From positions 32,664,502 to 32,728,501 of the forward strand of contig JAVGWX010000025.1 of assembly GCA_036924085.1 (NCBI GenBank): a DNA stretch of 64,000 nt, given 5' to 3'. Made by a program: the position numbers and the translations under genes. The notes below the pieces were generated by a model. It ran no database searches. It was not told the DNA's origin and worked only from the letters and a program-made list of their open reading frames with translations. Of this stretch, positions 33,060 through 42,877 are shown one piece after another. Position 1 is the stretch's first letter; the number at the start of each line of letters is the position of its first letter. The stretch is from Ariolimax columbianus (lineage: Eukaryota; Mollusca; Gastropoda; Stylommatophora; Arionidae).

Positions 33060-34180
33060 TGAGGGAGACATGTTGGTGAAGGTCTACAGTCTGGATGTGA
33101 CGGAGACATGTTGGTGAAGGTCTACAGTCTGGATGTGACGGAGACATGTTGGTGAAGTTCTACAGTCTGGATGTGAGGGAGACATCTTGGTGAAGTTCTA
33201 CAGTCTGGATGTGACGGAGACATCTTGGTGAAAATGTACAGTCTGGATGTGATGGAAACATGTTGGTGACGTTCTACAGTCTGGATGTGACGGAGACATG
33301 TTGGTGAAGTTCTACATTCTGGATGTGACAGAGACATCGTGGTGAAAGTGTACAGTCTGCATGTGATGGAGACATGTTGGTGACGTTCTACAGTCTGGAT
33401 GTGACGGAGACATTTTGGTGAAGTTCTGCAGTCTGGATGTGATGGAGACATCTTAGTAAAGGTCTACAGTCTGGATGTGACGGAGACATCTTGGTGAAGG
33501 TCTAGTCTGGTGATGGTCTACACTCTGGATGTGACAGAGACATATTGATAAAGGTCTGCAGTCTGGTGAAGGTCTAAAGTCTCGATGTGACAGAGACATC
33601 TTGGTGAAGGTCTAGATTCTTGGTGAAGGTCTACATTCTTGGTGAAGGTCTACATTCTTGGTGAAGGTCTACAGTTTGAATGTGACAGAGACATCTTGGT
33701 GAAGGTCTGAAGTCTGGATGTGACAGAGACATCTTGGTGAAGGTCTACATTCTTGGTGAAGGTCTACATTCTTGGTGAAGGTCTACAGTCTGGTGAAGGT
33801 CTACAGTTTAAATGTGACAGACACATCTTGGTGAACGTCTACAGTCTGGGTATGACAGAGACAACTTGGTGAAGGTCTACAGCCTGGATGTGATGAAGAC
33901 ATCTTGGTAAAGGTCTACAGTCTGGATGTGATGGAGACATCTTGGTAAAGGTCTACAGCCTGGATGTGATGAAGACATCTTGGTAAAGGTCTACAGCCTG
34001 GATGTGATGAAGACATCTTGGTAAAGGTCTACAGCCTAGATGTGATGAAGACATCTTGGTAAAGGTCTACAGTCTGGATGTGATGGAGACATCTTGGTAA
34101 AGGTCTACAGCCTGGATGTGATGGAGACATCTTGGTAAAGGTCTACAGCCTGGATGTGATGGAGACATATTGGTGAAGGT
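33060..34180. repeat. 38-bp minisatellite, irregular
   Basis: About 28 copies of a 38-bp unit (ggtctacagtctggatgtga plus cggagacatcttggtgaa), with many partial units in the middle (33490-33840) and a more regular right part. Degeneracy suggests an older array than its neighbours. Confidence 0.92.
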
Positions 34181-34306
34181 CTTCTTTTTTTCTTTTTTTT
34201 AAATGTGACAATGATACTCTTAGTTGCATGTCATGTATTGAAGCTTTGTTGTGTCAAGTTTCACAGAAGTCAAGCAGTTTCTTGTTTACTTGTCTCTGAC
34301 CAACAG

Positions 34307-34379
34307 CTGCCAGATGCCAGTAGCAGCACAATCCTGGAGCTGCGAGACCAGTACCTGGATACTGTAGCCAAAATAAAAG
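34307..34379 (+). CDS. CEP152: CEP152 exon 10 of window, conserved C-terminal block
   Basis: Acceptor gaccaacag ends at 34306; donor gtaagc starts at 34380; enters in phase 0, leaves in phase 1. It encodes LPDASSSTILELRDQYLDTV then AKIK. The ELR-QYL--V-KIK pattern matches the stretch just before the C-terminal conserved block of vertebrate CEP152 (ELRSQYL...VEKIK), the strongest single piece of evidence for the gene's identity. In human CEP152 the CEP63-interacting part lies close to here. Confidence 0.87.
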
Positions 34380-34425
34380 GTAAGCAGGTTATTTTGGCTG
34401 TCAAATATGGAGGGGAGCTATTCTC

Positions 34426-34685
34426 AGTTTGTTTAACCCTACCAGACCTGAGGCCCTGAACCTAACTGTCCCCTATACCTGGGTAACCCTACCAGACCTG
34501 AGGCCCTGAACCTAGCTGTCCCCTATACCTGGGTAACCCTACCAGACCTGAGGCCCTGAACCTAACTGTCCCCCATACCTGGGTAACCCTACCAGACCTG
34601 AGGCCCTGAACCTAACTGTCCCCCATATCTGGGTAACCCTACCAGACCTGAGGCCCTGAACCTAACTGTCCCCTATTTCTGGGCT
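34426..34685. repeat. 50-bp tandem repeat of a piggyBac-type terminus
   Basis: Five copies of a 50-bp unit (taaccctaccagacctgagg, ccctgaacctaactgtcccc, tatacctggg). The first copy is the left end of the TTAA element at 34437-35359, so the element's terminal inverted repeat has been multiplied five times. Confidence 0.9.
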
Positions 34686-35359
34686 CCTGAGCATTAAAGA
34701 GAAAAAACCAACATGATGTAGAAAAATGTAAATTACATGCAAACAAGTGGTTAGAATAGGATGTAACTTGGAGACATTGTAGAAAATAGGTCTACCTTTC
34801 ATCTAGCGTCAATATTCCACCTTTTTATGCCAATCCACCCAGTAGGATGAACCTTCATCACCACCTAGATCTCCCCCATCAGCCGTCTGAGGGACACGCC
34901 CCCCCCCCCCTTCTCTTACTATCGATCTAGCTCTAGATCTTCAAGGTTCAAGATTCTCCTCATCACTCGAGCTCTCACTATCTGTCTCACTTGAACTGGA
35001 AATGTATTCTTGATGAAATTCTGACCCCTCAGAGTCTGAATCAACCAAAGTATCGATCACCTGTTGGACTGTCATAAGCCTAGACTTACTTCGCTTTCCT
35101 GTTGAAGTGCTTGGTTCATCAGCCGTTCGTTTCATTGTGAATTTTCAGAATTTTTTCACATTAAACCACACAAAGTCAATTCAAACATGGGAGCAGACAT
35201 TTGCAATGGCTAACCATGAGGTTTGACCACGATTGGTTGGTTATTTTTAGATTCTGACGCATTTTTTTCACGTACTACCCAAAGTACCGCAAATTAGGTC
35301 CAGCGGTATAGCAGCAGATATGGAAATTACCGGAAAAAGGGTACAGCGGTCTGGTAGGG
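34437..35359 (-). mobile_element. piggyBac-like deletion derivative
   Basis: TTAA lies at 34433-34436 and 35360-35363, directly followed by perfect 12-bp inverted ends (ccctaccagacc at the left, ggtctggtaggg at the right). TTAA target and CCCT-type ends are characteristic of piggyBac. A minus-strand frame (35135 to 34941) begins MKRTADEPSTSTGKRSKSRL and continues into an acidic Asp/Ser/Glu run, as at the N-terminus of piggyBac transposases. The catalytic core is missing. A C12 run sits at 34899-34910. Confidence 0.85.
34941..35135 (-). pseudogene. piggyBac transposase N-terminal remnant
   Basis: 64 codons from ATG to a stop. It is basic at the start (KRTADEPSTSTGKRSKS) then acidic (DTLVDSDSEGSEF, SDEENLEP). 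It lies inside the TTAA element and reads inward from its right end, where a transposase gene would start. The catalytic DDD domain is absent, so it is a remnant. Confidence 0.6.
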
Positions 35360-35429
35360 TTAAATCACCTGGCTGACATGCCAGTTTGTGATGTTTTTTT
35401 GTGTGCATCTTTTTCTCTAAATTATTAGT

Positions 35430-36010
35430 TTGTACAGAAGCCAAGTATTGATGTAGAAAGGGGAGTGAGTCAGGGATGTGTATTATCCCCTTGTCTTTTT
35501 AATATCTACACAGAACAAATATTCAAACAAATAGAGGGGATGCCAGGGCTTGTCATTGGAGGAGTGGCAATGTATAATCTAAGATATGCGGATGATACAG
35601 TTTTGATGGCAAAAAGTGAGCAAGAATTACAGGAGCTTGTGACAATAATAAACATAATAAGTCAAGTGTTTGGATTAGATATAAACATTAAGAAAACAAA
35701 GATTATGGTAATTGGGAAAAGTGACAAGAAACCATGAACGCAGATACAAATAAAAGATCAACAATTTGAACAGGTACAGACTTTCTCCTATCTAGGTCAT
35801 ATAATAACGGAAGATGGCAGCTGTGACAAAAAAAATCAGAAAGAGAAATGGTATGGCCAAGATGGTATTCGGCAACATGTGACACATACTGACATCCAAA
35901 CAGATAAATCTGAATTTGAAAATGAGAATTGTCGGGTGTTATGTATACTCGTCACTACTTTATGGCGCAGAAACATGGACAATGAATAGAAAGTTGGAAA
36001 AGAGTATTGG
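35430..36010 (+). mobile_element. LINE reverse transcriptase fragment with YADD box
   Basis: The frame 35465-35737 reads SQGCVLSPCLFNIYTEQIF and NLRYADDTVLMAKSEQELQE, the RT motifs 4-5, with the catalytic YADD. After a stop at 35737 the frame resumes (TFSYLGHIITEDGSC near 35780; frameshifts follow), reaching LWRRNMDNE near 35960. It is in the same orientation as the host gene, truncated at both ends and broken by stops. Confidence 0.88.
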
Positions 36011-36985
36011 GTGGTATGTGTAGGCATATGTGGTTCTAGAGAGGTAGGTGTAGAGGCATATGTGATTCTAGAGAGGTAGGTGTAGGCATATGTGGTCTAA
36101 GAGAGGTAGGTTTAGAGGCATATGTGGTTCTAGAGAGATAGGTGTAGGCATATGTGGTTCAAGAGAGGTAGGTGTAGGCATATGTGGTTCAAGAGAGGTA
36201 GGTGTAGAGGCATATGTGGTTCAAGAGAGGTAGGTGTAGAGGCATATGTGGTTCTAGAGAGATAGGTGTAGGCATATGTGGTTCTAGAGAGGTAGGTGTA
36301 GGCATATGTGGTTCTAGAGTGGTAGGTGTAGGCATATGTGGTTCTAGAGAGGTAGGTGTAGGCATATGTGGTTCTAGAGTGGTAGGTATAGGCATATGTG
36401 GTTCTAGAGAGGTAGGTGTAGGCATGTGGTTCTAGAGAGGTAGGTGTAGAGGCATATGTGGTTCTAGAGAGGCAGGTGTAGGCATATGTGGTTCTAGAGA
36501 GGCAGGTGTAGGCATATGTGGTTCTAGAGAGGCAGGTGTAGGCATATGTGGTTCTAGAGAGGTAGGTTTAGACACATGTGGTTCTAGAGAGGTAGGTGTA
36601 GGCACATGTGGTTCTAGAGAGGTAGGTGCAGGCATATGTGGTTCTAGAGAGGTAGGTGTAGGCATATGTGGTTCTAGAGAGGCAGGTGTAAGCTTATGTG
36701 GTTCTAGAGAGGTAGGTGTAGGCATATGTGGTTCTAGAGAGGTAGGTGTAGGCATATGTGGTTCTAGAGAGGTAGGTTTAGAGGCATATGTGGTTCTAGA
36801 GAGGTAGGTGTAGGCATATGTGGTTCTAGAGAAGTAGGTGTAGGCATATGTGGTTCTAGAGAGGTAGGTGTAGAGGCATATGTGGTTCTAGAGAGGCAGG
36901 TGTAGAGGCATATGTGGTTCTAGAGAGGTAGGTGTAGGCATATGTGGTTCTAGAGAGGCAGGTGTAGAGGCATATGTGGTTCCAT
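36010..36985. repeat. 30-bp minisatellite following the LINE fragment
   Basis: About 32 copies of ggcatatgtggttctagaga plus ggtaggtgta (30 bp), with extra ag insertions in some. It begins where the LINE frame would reach its conserved MWFYRR segment; atgtggttcta and aggtaggtg would encode MWF- then RR-like residues, so the seed is probably LINE coding sequence. Confidence 0.93.
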
Positions 36986-37034
36986 TATGGACTGACATGC
37001 AGACTGTCTTCAGCATTCAGACCCCAGAACATGT

Positions 37035-37165
37035 TCTACAGAGCAGAGCTGACCTGCCCATAATGAAATCCTATAACGTCAGAGCTGACCTGCCCATAAT
37101 GAAAGCCTATAACGTCAGAGCTGACCTGCCCATAACGAAAGCCTATAACGTCAGAGCTGACCTGG
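37035..37165. repeat. 36-bp tandem repeat, about four copies
   Basis: Unit gtcagagctgacctgcccat plus aatgaaagcctataac. Read in frame it gives ADLPIMKAYNVR repeats; no other support for coding. Confidence 0.85.
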
Positions 37166-37608
37166 CTGTTTCATAGCTGAGGCAGAAGCTGCGGGGCCAC
37201 CCCCTGATTTGAAAAATACTGTGGACTTCGACATGGCAGTGGGCCTGCAGAACTAGTATTGCCAAATAGCCTGAATGCACAAGATGGAGTCTGGCATAAA
37301 TAAATGGCACATGATGGACATCTGTAGCCATTTATAAGAGCTAAAGGTAGTCACATAGAGTCGACGCTGCTGTTGGAGATCAAGTGTTGTAGTGTTCTCT
37401 ACTAAGCCTCAGTTTTTTTATCAAGTGAGAACTTCCCTTTCTGAATGCCTTTCCTTCCTGAACAGTAAGCTAGGTACTCATTTATATCTAGGTTAACTTG
37501 AGTATGTCAATAACGAGGATAGAACCCAGGACATTTTGCTATCTCTATGCCACTCAAATGACCTCGTCGTTCTTTATGATACATATAAAATTGTGTGTCC
37601 TCTCTCAG
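37166..37608. other. Intron stretch with possible SINE head
   Basis: Unique sequence, except that the complement of 37505-37560 has a tRNA-like B box (tcctgggttctatcctcg) and an A-box-like gagtggcatagagatagc. It ends in the polypyrimidine tract (ttgtgtgtcctctctcag) of exon 11. Confidence 0.45.
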
Positions 37609-37747
37609 CCGACGTGATGACTCATGTCCAGACTGCCAACATGCAAGCTGCCACCACGATGAAGGCAGAGATCCACAAGCAACGGCTGCAAGTCATTGAG
37701 ATCTTCAGAGATAGGTGCCAGACGAGCATAAGGACAGCTCTCACAGG
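37609..37747 (+). CDS. CEP152: CEP152 exon 11 of window, conserved C-terminal block
   Basis: Acceptor ctctcag ends at 37608; 'cc' completes the Ala codon begun by the last g of exon 10, giving KIK-A-DVMTHVQTANMQAATTMK. Donor gtaagt starts at 37748; phase 2 exit. It continues AEIHKQRLQVIEIFRDRCQ. The spacing KIK-xD-(M), then A-x-x-M-K-A-E, then a run of R/Q residues parallels vertebrate CEP152, where this segment lies at the CEP63-binding end of the coiled coil. Confidence 0.86.
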
Positions 37748-37859
37748 GTAAGTTTGGGGTTTTCTTTCGTGACATTCTAAGGAGCAGAAGTGGTGCTTCT
37801 CAACTTTTGTCTGGTAATCTTGTCTGTCCACGCATTTTTGGTTGTTTGTTCTGGGTGGT

Positions 37860-40800
37860 CAGCGACCCCAAAGCTGGCTGGTAGCGTCAGGACCATCTAC
37901 ACCTCCATGTGGTGAACCTGGATAACAGGCTGCAACAGGGCAGACTGTGGGAGGGCAGACTGGCTAAGGAGAAGGGAGGGCAGACTGGCTAAGGAGAAGG
38001 GAGGGCAGACTGGCTAAGGAGAAGGGAGGGCAGACTGGCTAAGGAGAAGGGAGGGCAGACTGGCTAAGGAGAGGGGAGGACAGACTGGCTAAGGTGAAGG
38101 GAGGACAGACTGGCTAAGGAGAAGGGAGGGCAGACTGGCTAAGGAGAAGGGAGGGCAGACTGGCTAAGGAGAAGGGAGGGCAGACTGGCTAAGGAGAAGG
38201 GAGGACAGACTTTATAAGGAGAAGGGAGGACAGACTGGCTAAGGAGAAGGGAGGGCAGACTGGCTAAGGAGAAGGGAGGACAGACTGGCTAAGGAGAAGG
38301 GAGGGCAGACTGGCTAAGGAGAAGGGAGGGCAGACTGGCTAAGGAGAAGGGAGGACAGACTTTATAAGGAGAAGGGAGTGCAGACTGGCTAAGGAGAAGG
38401 GAGGACAGACTTTATAAGGAGAAGGGAGGACAGACTGGCTAAGGAGAAGGGAGGACAGACTTTATAAGGAGAAGGGAGGACAGACTGGCTAAGGAGAAGG
38501 GAGGACAGACTGGCTAAGGAGAAGGGAGGGCAGACTGGCTAAGGAGAAGGGAGTGCAGACTGGCTAAGGAGAAGGGAGGGCAGACTTTATAAGGAGAAGG
38601 GAGGGCAGACTTTATAAGGAGAAGGGAGGACAGACTTTATAAGGAGAAGGGAGGGCAGACTTTATAAGGAGAAGGGAGTGCAGACTGGCTAAGGAGAAGG
38701 GAGGACAGACTTTATAAGGAGAAGGGAGGACAGACTGGCTAAGGAGAAGGGAGGACAGACTTTATAAGGAGAAGGGAGGACAGACTGGCTAAGGAGAAGG
38801 GAGGGCAGACTGGCTAAGGAGTAGGGAGGGCAGACTGGCTAAGGAGAATGGAGGGCAGACTGGCTAAGGAGAAGGGAGGGCAGCCTTTATAAGGAGAAGG
38901 GAGGACAGACTGGCTAAGGAGAAGGGATGGCAGACTTTATAAGGAGAAGGGAGGACAGACTGGCTAAGGAGAAGGGAGGACAGACTTTATAAGGAGAAGG
39001 GAGGACAGACTGGCTAAGGAGAAGGGAGGGCAGACTGGCTAAGGAGAAGGGAGGACAGACTTTATAAGGAGAAGGGAGGACAGACTGGCTAAGGAGAAGG
39101 GAGGACAGACTGGCTAAGGAGAAGGGAGGACAGACTTTATAAGGAGAAGGGAGGACAGACTGGCTAAGGAGTAGGGAGGGCAGACTGGCTAAGGAGAAGG
39201 GAGGACAGACTTTATAAGGAGAAGGGAGGACAGACTGGCTAAGGAGAAGGGAGGACAGACTTTATAAGGAGAAGGGAGGACAGACTGGCTAAGGAGTAGG
39301 GAGGGCAGACTGGCTAAGGAGAAGGGAGGGCAGCCTTTATAAGGAGAAGGGAGGACAGACTGGCTAAGGAGAAGGGAGGACAGACTGGCTAAGGAGAAGG
39401 GAGGGCAGACTGGCTAAGGAGAAGGGAGGGCAGACTGGCTAAGGAGAAGGGAGGACAGACTTTATAAGGAGAAGGGAGGACAGACTGGCTAAGGAGAAGG
39501 GAGGGCAGACTGGCTAAGGAGTAGGGAGGGCAGACTGGCTAAGGAGAAGGGAGGGCAGACTGGCTAAGGAGAAGGGAGGGCAGCCTTTATAAGGAGAAGG
39601 GAGGACAGACTGGCTAAGGAGAAGGGAGGACAGACTTTATAAGGAGAAGGGAGGACAGACTGGCTAAGGAGAAGGGAGGGCAGACTGGCTAAGGAGAAGG
39701 GAGGACAGACTTTATAAGGAGAAGGGAGGACAGACTGGCTAAGGAGAAGGGAGGACAGACTTTATAAGGAGAAGGGAGGACAGACTTTATAAGGAGAAGG
39801 GAGGACAGACTGGCTAAGGAGTAGGGAGGGCAGACTGGCTAAGGAGAAGGGAGGGCAGACTGGCTAAGGAGAAGGGAGGACAGACTTTATAAGGAGAAGG
39901 GAGGACAGACTGGCTAAGGAGAAGGGAGGACAGACTTTATAAGGAGAAGGGAGGACAGACTGGCTAAGGAGAAGGGAGGGCAGACTGGCTAAGGAGTAGG
40001 GAGGGCAGACTGGCTAAGGAGAAGGGAGGGCAGACTGGCAAAGGAGAAGGGAGGGCAGCCTTTATAAGGAGAAGGGAGGACAGACTGGCTAAGGAGAAGG
40101 GAGGGCAGACTTTATAAGGAGAAGGGAGGACAGACTGGCTAAGGAGAAGGGAGGACAGACTTTATAAGGAGAAGGGAGGACAGACTGGCTAAGGAGAAGG
40201 GAGGGCAGACTGGCTAAGGAGAAGGGAGGGCAGACTGGCTAAGGAGAAGGGAGGGCAGCCTTTATAAGGAGAAGGGAGGACAGACTGGCTAAGGAGAAGG
40301 GAGGACAGACTGGCTAAGGAGAAGGGAGGACAGACTTTATAAGGAGAAGGGAGGACAGACTGGCTAAGGAGTAGGGAGGGCAGACTGGCTAAGGAGAAGG
40401 GAGGGCAGACTGGCTAAGGAGAAGGGAGGGCAGCCTTTATAAGGAGAAGGGAGGACAGACTGGCTAAGGAGAAGGGAGGACAGACTTTATAAGGAGAAGG
40501 GAGGGCAGACTTTATAAGGTGAAGGGAGGACAGACTGGCTAAGGAGAAGGGAGGGCAGACTGGCTAAGGAGAAGGGAGGGCAGACTGGCTAAGGAGAAGG
40601 GAGGACAGACTTTATAAGGAGAAGGGAGGACAGACTGGCTAAGGAGAAGGGAGGGCAGACTGGCTAAGGAGAAGGGAGGACAGACTGGCTAAGGAGAAGG
40701 GAGGGCAGACTGGCTAAGGAGAAGGGAGGGCAGACTGGCTAAGGAGAAGGGAGGACAGACTTTATAAGGAGAAGGGAGGACAGACTGACTAAGGAGAAGA

Positions 40801-40990
40801 CATTCAAATAGGGATTGATAATCCGGTATTCAAAATAGCATGCTAAAGTTGGATGTGTCGGACTGAAAGTTGCAAATATCGCAGTCAAACTAAACTACGA
40901 CACAACGCATTCCATTCTACAGACATCTTGCTATTTGCAAAGGCCTTTTCCGGGCTTGGTAGCTGGGGGTTGAGAATGAATGAAGAAGGT
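37860..40990 (+). mobile_element. S2 SINE-like element with a 2.8-kb internal array
   Basis: The left flank has tggataacaggctgcaacag and gggcagactg; the right flank has gctaaagttggatgtgtcgg, actgaaagttgcaaatatcg and the tail gggcttggtagctgggggtt. These match the two halves of the unamplified copy at 6045-6400 (-). The single gggcagactggctaaggagaa segment of that copy is here replaced by about 113 tandem units. Confidence 0.8.
37962..40797. repeat. 25-bp two-state minisatellite, 2.8 kb
   Basis: About 113 copies of a 25-bp unit cagactggctaaggagaagg plus gaggg, or the variant cagactttataaggagaagg plus gagga. The tggc/ttat choice and the g/a choice are strongly but not fully correlated. Runs of alternating types recur (for example around 39450-39800), suggesting higher-order duplication. 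Confidence 0.95.
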
Positions 40991-41129
40991 TTTTGGTAGA
41001 ATTTTTACATTTTGTTTGCAGATCTCAAAGGTTGGGGTCATTTTGATTGTTCTTGCTGTGTTGTTGAAACAGCTGATCTTGACCTGGGTATGTTACAGAC
41101 TGTCCCACTATAGACAAAGGGAGAAGTAT

Positions 41130-41365
41130 GTGTGTGAGTGTCTGTGTGTGTGTCTGTGTGAATGACTGTATTCATGTGTGTGTGTGTGTGTGTGAATGAC
41201 TGTATGCATGTGTCTGTGTGTGTGTCTGTGTGAATGACTGTATTCATGTCTGTGTGTGTGTGAATGACTGTATGCATGTGTCTGTGTGTGTGTGAATGAC
41301 TGTATGCATGTGTCTGTGTGTGTGTCTGTGTGAATGACTATGCATGTGTCTGTGTGTGTATATAT
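41130..41365. repeat. Compound GT-rich repeat, about 38-40 bp
   Basis: (TG)n tracts separated by gaatgactgtatgcatg or gaatgactgtattcatg. A mixed microsatellite/minisatellite. Antisense frames of His/Thr repeats are artefacts. Confidence 0.88.
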
Positions 41366-41370
41366 AGGCA

Positions 41371-42117
41371 AAGATGCCGCTGTAACCGGCTGATGGTCTA
41401 CATTTCTCTGTTGTTTTAGTTCATTATGGACGCCACCAGACTACAGATTTGCCTGGATTTCACACTAGTGTCGACGACTTACACTTGCGTTCCAGGAAAC
41501 TTATTATTATTTTCTATTTGGACTGGTTATTTCGTTACTTTTTTTGTGATTTCTTCTGTCTGATTATCCTGGAATAGACATTGGTTACATGAATAGCACA
41601 ATGCTTAAACCCGTGATGTATTTCATGGTCTAGCTCACATGACTGAACTTCACGAGATTGGCACTCTTCGCCTTAGCTGCAAACAGTGTCGGTTTTGGTG
41701 TGTGAAATTTAGACACAACTAAAATGGACTGAACACAGCAGGGGAGAGATGCCCAACTCACTCACACGCTGAGTGATGTCCCTACGACCTCTTTGCGGGA
41801 ATGGGAAAGGCACGACACACTCCGATAGATGTCATCCCCCCTCCGCTGCCTTGCGGGATACCTGTTTACAGGAAAGGCTTCGGGAGTAAACCTTGAAGAA
41901 AAATCTGAATCCTTTGCTATCTCTAGTCATCTCGAATCAAATCTTGCCACTGGCCAAAGGTAGCTCAGGACCAGAGAGTGAGGTTGACAAAAGGCGCAGT
42001 TTCTTAAATCCAAACTACAGCGCAAATCACCAATTTCAGCGGACACAGCAAGAGAAAAGATTGTCCACACGGCTGAACAGAGAGAGTGGTCTTCATCACT
42101 TGTGATGGACGAACACC
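41371..42117. other. Intron stretch without recognised gene
   Basis: About 750 bp of unique sequence. Frames up to 70 residues (41893-42105) show no family resemblance and lack splice support. It may include old element debris. Confidence 0.4.
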
Positions 42118-42395
42118 ATCATGTATGTTCATGTGTCTGTATGTTCATGTGACTGTATGTTCATGTATCTGTATGTTTATGTGTCTGTATGTTGGTCATG
42201 TATCTGTATGTTCATGTGTCTGTATGTTGGTCATTTATCTGTATGTTCATGTGTCTGTATGTTGGTCATGTATCTGTATGTTCATGTGTCTGTATGTTGG
42301 TCATGTATCTGTATGTTCATGTGTCTGTATGTTCATGTGTGTGTATGTTCATGTGTCTGTATGTTCCTGCGTGTATGTGAGTGTATCCCATGTGA
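42118..42395. repeat. 16/19-bp minisatellite (tgttcatgtgtctgta)
   Basis: Units tgttcatgtgtctgta (16 bp) and tgttggtcatgtatctgta (19 bp) alternate. Cys/Val-rich frames across it (up to 127 residues) are artefacts. Confidence 0.92.
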
Positions 42396-42454
42396 TCACT
42401 GAGTCCCTAATTGGGGAGGAGAGCTCGGAATCCTTCCACTGTCAATGTCTCCCC

Positions 42455-42715
42455 AAAAAATATGACTAAAGAGGGTTGTGCTTGGGACTGCCAACCTCAT
42501 GTAATACAGCGTGCTACAGAAACCACCACCACAAGAGTAATCAGTTTTTGGTGCAGGCCTTATACTCCTACCGGAGCATCAATGAAAGATGACAATGTAT
42601 GTGTGTGCATGATAGGTATGCGCTTGTCTGATTGAAAGAATAGGACCACTGTAACCTTCAAAAGTGATTTATGAAGGTTGTGGATGGGGCTAGCAACCTC
42701 ATGATGTAAATACCA
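42455..42715 (+). mobile_element. Two family C element fragments
   Basis: The first is at 42464-42515 (tgactaaagagggttgtgct, tgggactgccaacctcatg). The second is at 42636-42712 (gaataggaccactgtaacct, gtggatggggctagcaacct, catgatgtaaa). They show the full left-to-right order of the family: gaataggaccactgtaac..., then gtgactaaagagggttg..., then gctagcaacctcat. Confidence 0.7.
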
Positions 42716-42877
42716 CTGCTATGAAACTTCCACTATAAATACTCAAACTCGGGGCTTGCTGAAATAAGCCCAGTTGTAGTAATGAGAGAAAAAATGAATA
42801 TCTCATATATGTCTATGTGCTTGTATAAGTGTATAACATGCCTAGCTCTGAAATGAATATATTTCTTTCACAACCAG

